Of a DNA stretch of 64,000 nucleotides, positions 63,252 to 64,000 are shown one piece after another. The stretch is from contig NC_012029.1 of NCBI RefSeq assembly GCF_000022205.1, forward strand, positions 2,604,001 to 2,668,000. The letters are read 5' to 3'. A model generated the notes under the pieces. The model worked only from the letters and a program-made list of their open reading frames with translations. It did not search any database and was not told the DNA's origin. The position numbers were made by a program, and so were the translations under genes. This DNA is from Halorubrum lacusprofundi ATCC 49239 (GTDB lineage Archaea; Halobacteriota; Halobacteria; Halobacteriales; Haloferacaceae). Position 1 is the first letter of the stretch; every line of letters starts with the position of its first letter.

Positions 63252-64000
63252 TTAACGCTTCTGACTGCGGTCGTCCGGATCGCCTCCCGCTCCCCGACGA
63301 TCCGCCTCGTTCAAGGGCGGACTCCACTGGAAACGGCCCTCCGCATCGCCTTCGACGACCCCGCCGTCAGTACGCGCGTCTTCGGCGGTGCGCTCGACGC
63401 TGTCAGGAGTCCCAGTCCCGCCATCACTCCCGGATCCCAACCCACCGACCAGCCGACCGGTCCACAGCAGGTCGGGTCGGCGCTCGACGACGGCAGCCCA
63501 GACGATGAGCGCCGGCGGCAACACCACGAGCGAGGCGACGTACGCGAGCGAAATGCTCGCGGCGGTCAGGAGGCCGAACTGGCCGAGGATCGGGGTGATT
63601 GCGAGCACGAGCACGCCCGTGCCGAGCGCGGTGGTCGCCATCGTACCGGTGAGCGCACCGCCGGTTCCTCGGAGGGTGGTCTCGACCGCGGCGTCGGCGT
63701 CGCCGAGTTCGACGTACTCGTCGTGGAAGCGGTGAGCGACGTGAACCGTGTAGTCGACCCCGAGCCCGATGGTGATGGAGAGGATCGTCGCCGTAAGCGC
63801 ATTGAAGGGGATCCCGGCCAGCCGCATCGTCGCGGTGAGTGTCGCGACGGTGACGGCCACGGGCAGGAGCGTGACGAGCCCGAGCGCGGGGCTTCCGAGG
63901 AACAGCCGGAAGAGGACGATCAGGAGCAGCGCCGAGAGCCCGAGCGCGGCCGACAGCGAGACGATCGCCGAACTGAAGATCGTCTCGCTCACCGCCTGAA
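63252..64000 (-). CDS. RND/MMPL-family transporter, C-terminal part (runs off the window)
   Basis: At least 249 residues are in the window; the frame continues past 64000 without a start. Hydrophobic helices (SAALGLSALLLIVLFRLFLG, LVTLLPVAVTVATLTATMRL, NALTATILSITIGLGVDYTV, TLRGTGGALTGTMATTALGT, LLTAASISLAYVASLVVLP) match the C-terminal six-TM half of RND-superfamily/MMPL proteins; the G-(L/I)-G-V-D-Y-(T/A) in TM4 is diagnostic, with the proton-relay Asp. A disordered acidic tail (DSVERTAEDARTDGGVVEGD) ends the protein. Likely a lipid or hydrophobic-compound exporter. Confidence 0.85.
   Translation of the reverse strand, partial: QAVSETIFSSAIVSLSAALGLSALLLIVLFRLFLGSPALGLVTLLPVAVTVATLTATMRLAGIPFNALTATILSITIGLGVDYTVHVAHRFHDEYVELGDADAAVETTLRGTGGALTGTMATTALGTGVLVLAITPILGQFGLLTAASISLAYVASLVVLPPALIVWAAVVERRPDLLWTGRLVGGLGSGSDGGTGTPDSVERTAEDARTDGGVVEGDAEGRFQWSPPLNEADRRGAGGDPDDRSQKR

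Overview
The window is chromosomal DNA of an extremely halophilic archaeon (class Halobacteria, most like Halorubrum or a close relative). The support is high GC with G/C at third codon positions, strongly acidic proteins, archaeal information-processing genes (RadA, TBP, Orc1/Cdc6, PCNA, Hjc, RIO1, thermosome, XPD-type helicase), haloarchaeal families (HalOD1, 7TM histidine kinase), a bacterial-type NAD-dependent DNA ligase as in known haloarchaea, and TATA boxes placed about 25-30 nt before start codons, which suggests leaderless mRNAs. The genus is an inference.

Layout. 0-10 kb: hemL, an Amt ammonium transporter fused to a PII domain, radA, an ACT regulator, a small membrane protein with a perfect 19-bp palindrome upstream, an XPD-like helicase, tbp and a tRNA G10 methyltransferase. 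10-20 kb: an Orc1/Cdc6 AAA+ protein, rpiA, a 55-aa histone-fold (DUF1931-type) protein, larB, a mini zinc-ribbon protein, a GIY-YIG protein, hisG, a hairpin-rich intergenic region, uvrB, a lipoprotein and an SPFH protein. 20-31 kb: metY, an ABC-2 exporter pair, ligA, an amidohydrolase, a membrane protein with five DUF1508 repeats, a glutaredoxin-like protein and mdh. 31-43 kb: MFS transporter, 7TM histidine kinase, pcna, a low-complexity acidic protein, phosphohexomutase, flavin reductase, rhodanese, hjc, rio1, a KH protein (Dim2/Pno1-like) and thermosome. 43-52 kb: a stand-alone LUD protein, tRNA-Lys(UUU), an M20 hydrolase, an HTH protein, an M29 aminopeptidase, and a lactate locus (lutC and a LutB/LutA-type fusion divergent from lctP). 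52-60 kb: pheS-pheT, a HalOD1 protein, a degenerate M48-like membrane protein, a MinD/ParA ATPase with a coiled-coil partner, and a PD-(D/E)XK nuclease-like protein. 60-63.2 kb: a less GC-rich accessory stretch with gene remnants, IS-like termini and orphan membrane proteins, bounded by tRNA-Arg(CCG), whose 3' end is partly duplicated. The window ends inside an RND/MMPL transporter gene.

The most interesting unexplained signal is a dispersed intergenic element at 15.95 kb (minus), 29.66 kb (plus) and 41.09 kb (plus, with a second core). Each full copy has a TATA box, then about 25 nt later a core reading GTGAACACYNCC-AAAGCCCCAGYCG (GCGAAC in the 15.95-kb copy), usually with a short hairpin. 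It looks like a family of small, promoter-bearing, possibly leaderless transcripts. Other candidate regulatory DNA includes the palindrome at 6.18 kb, an inverted repeat enclosing a TATA box at 62.7 kb, and paired ACTGAAT/ATTCAGT sites in the lactate intergenic region that recur at 62.76 kb. No CRISPR array, rRNA or intact insertion sequence was seen.
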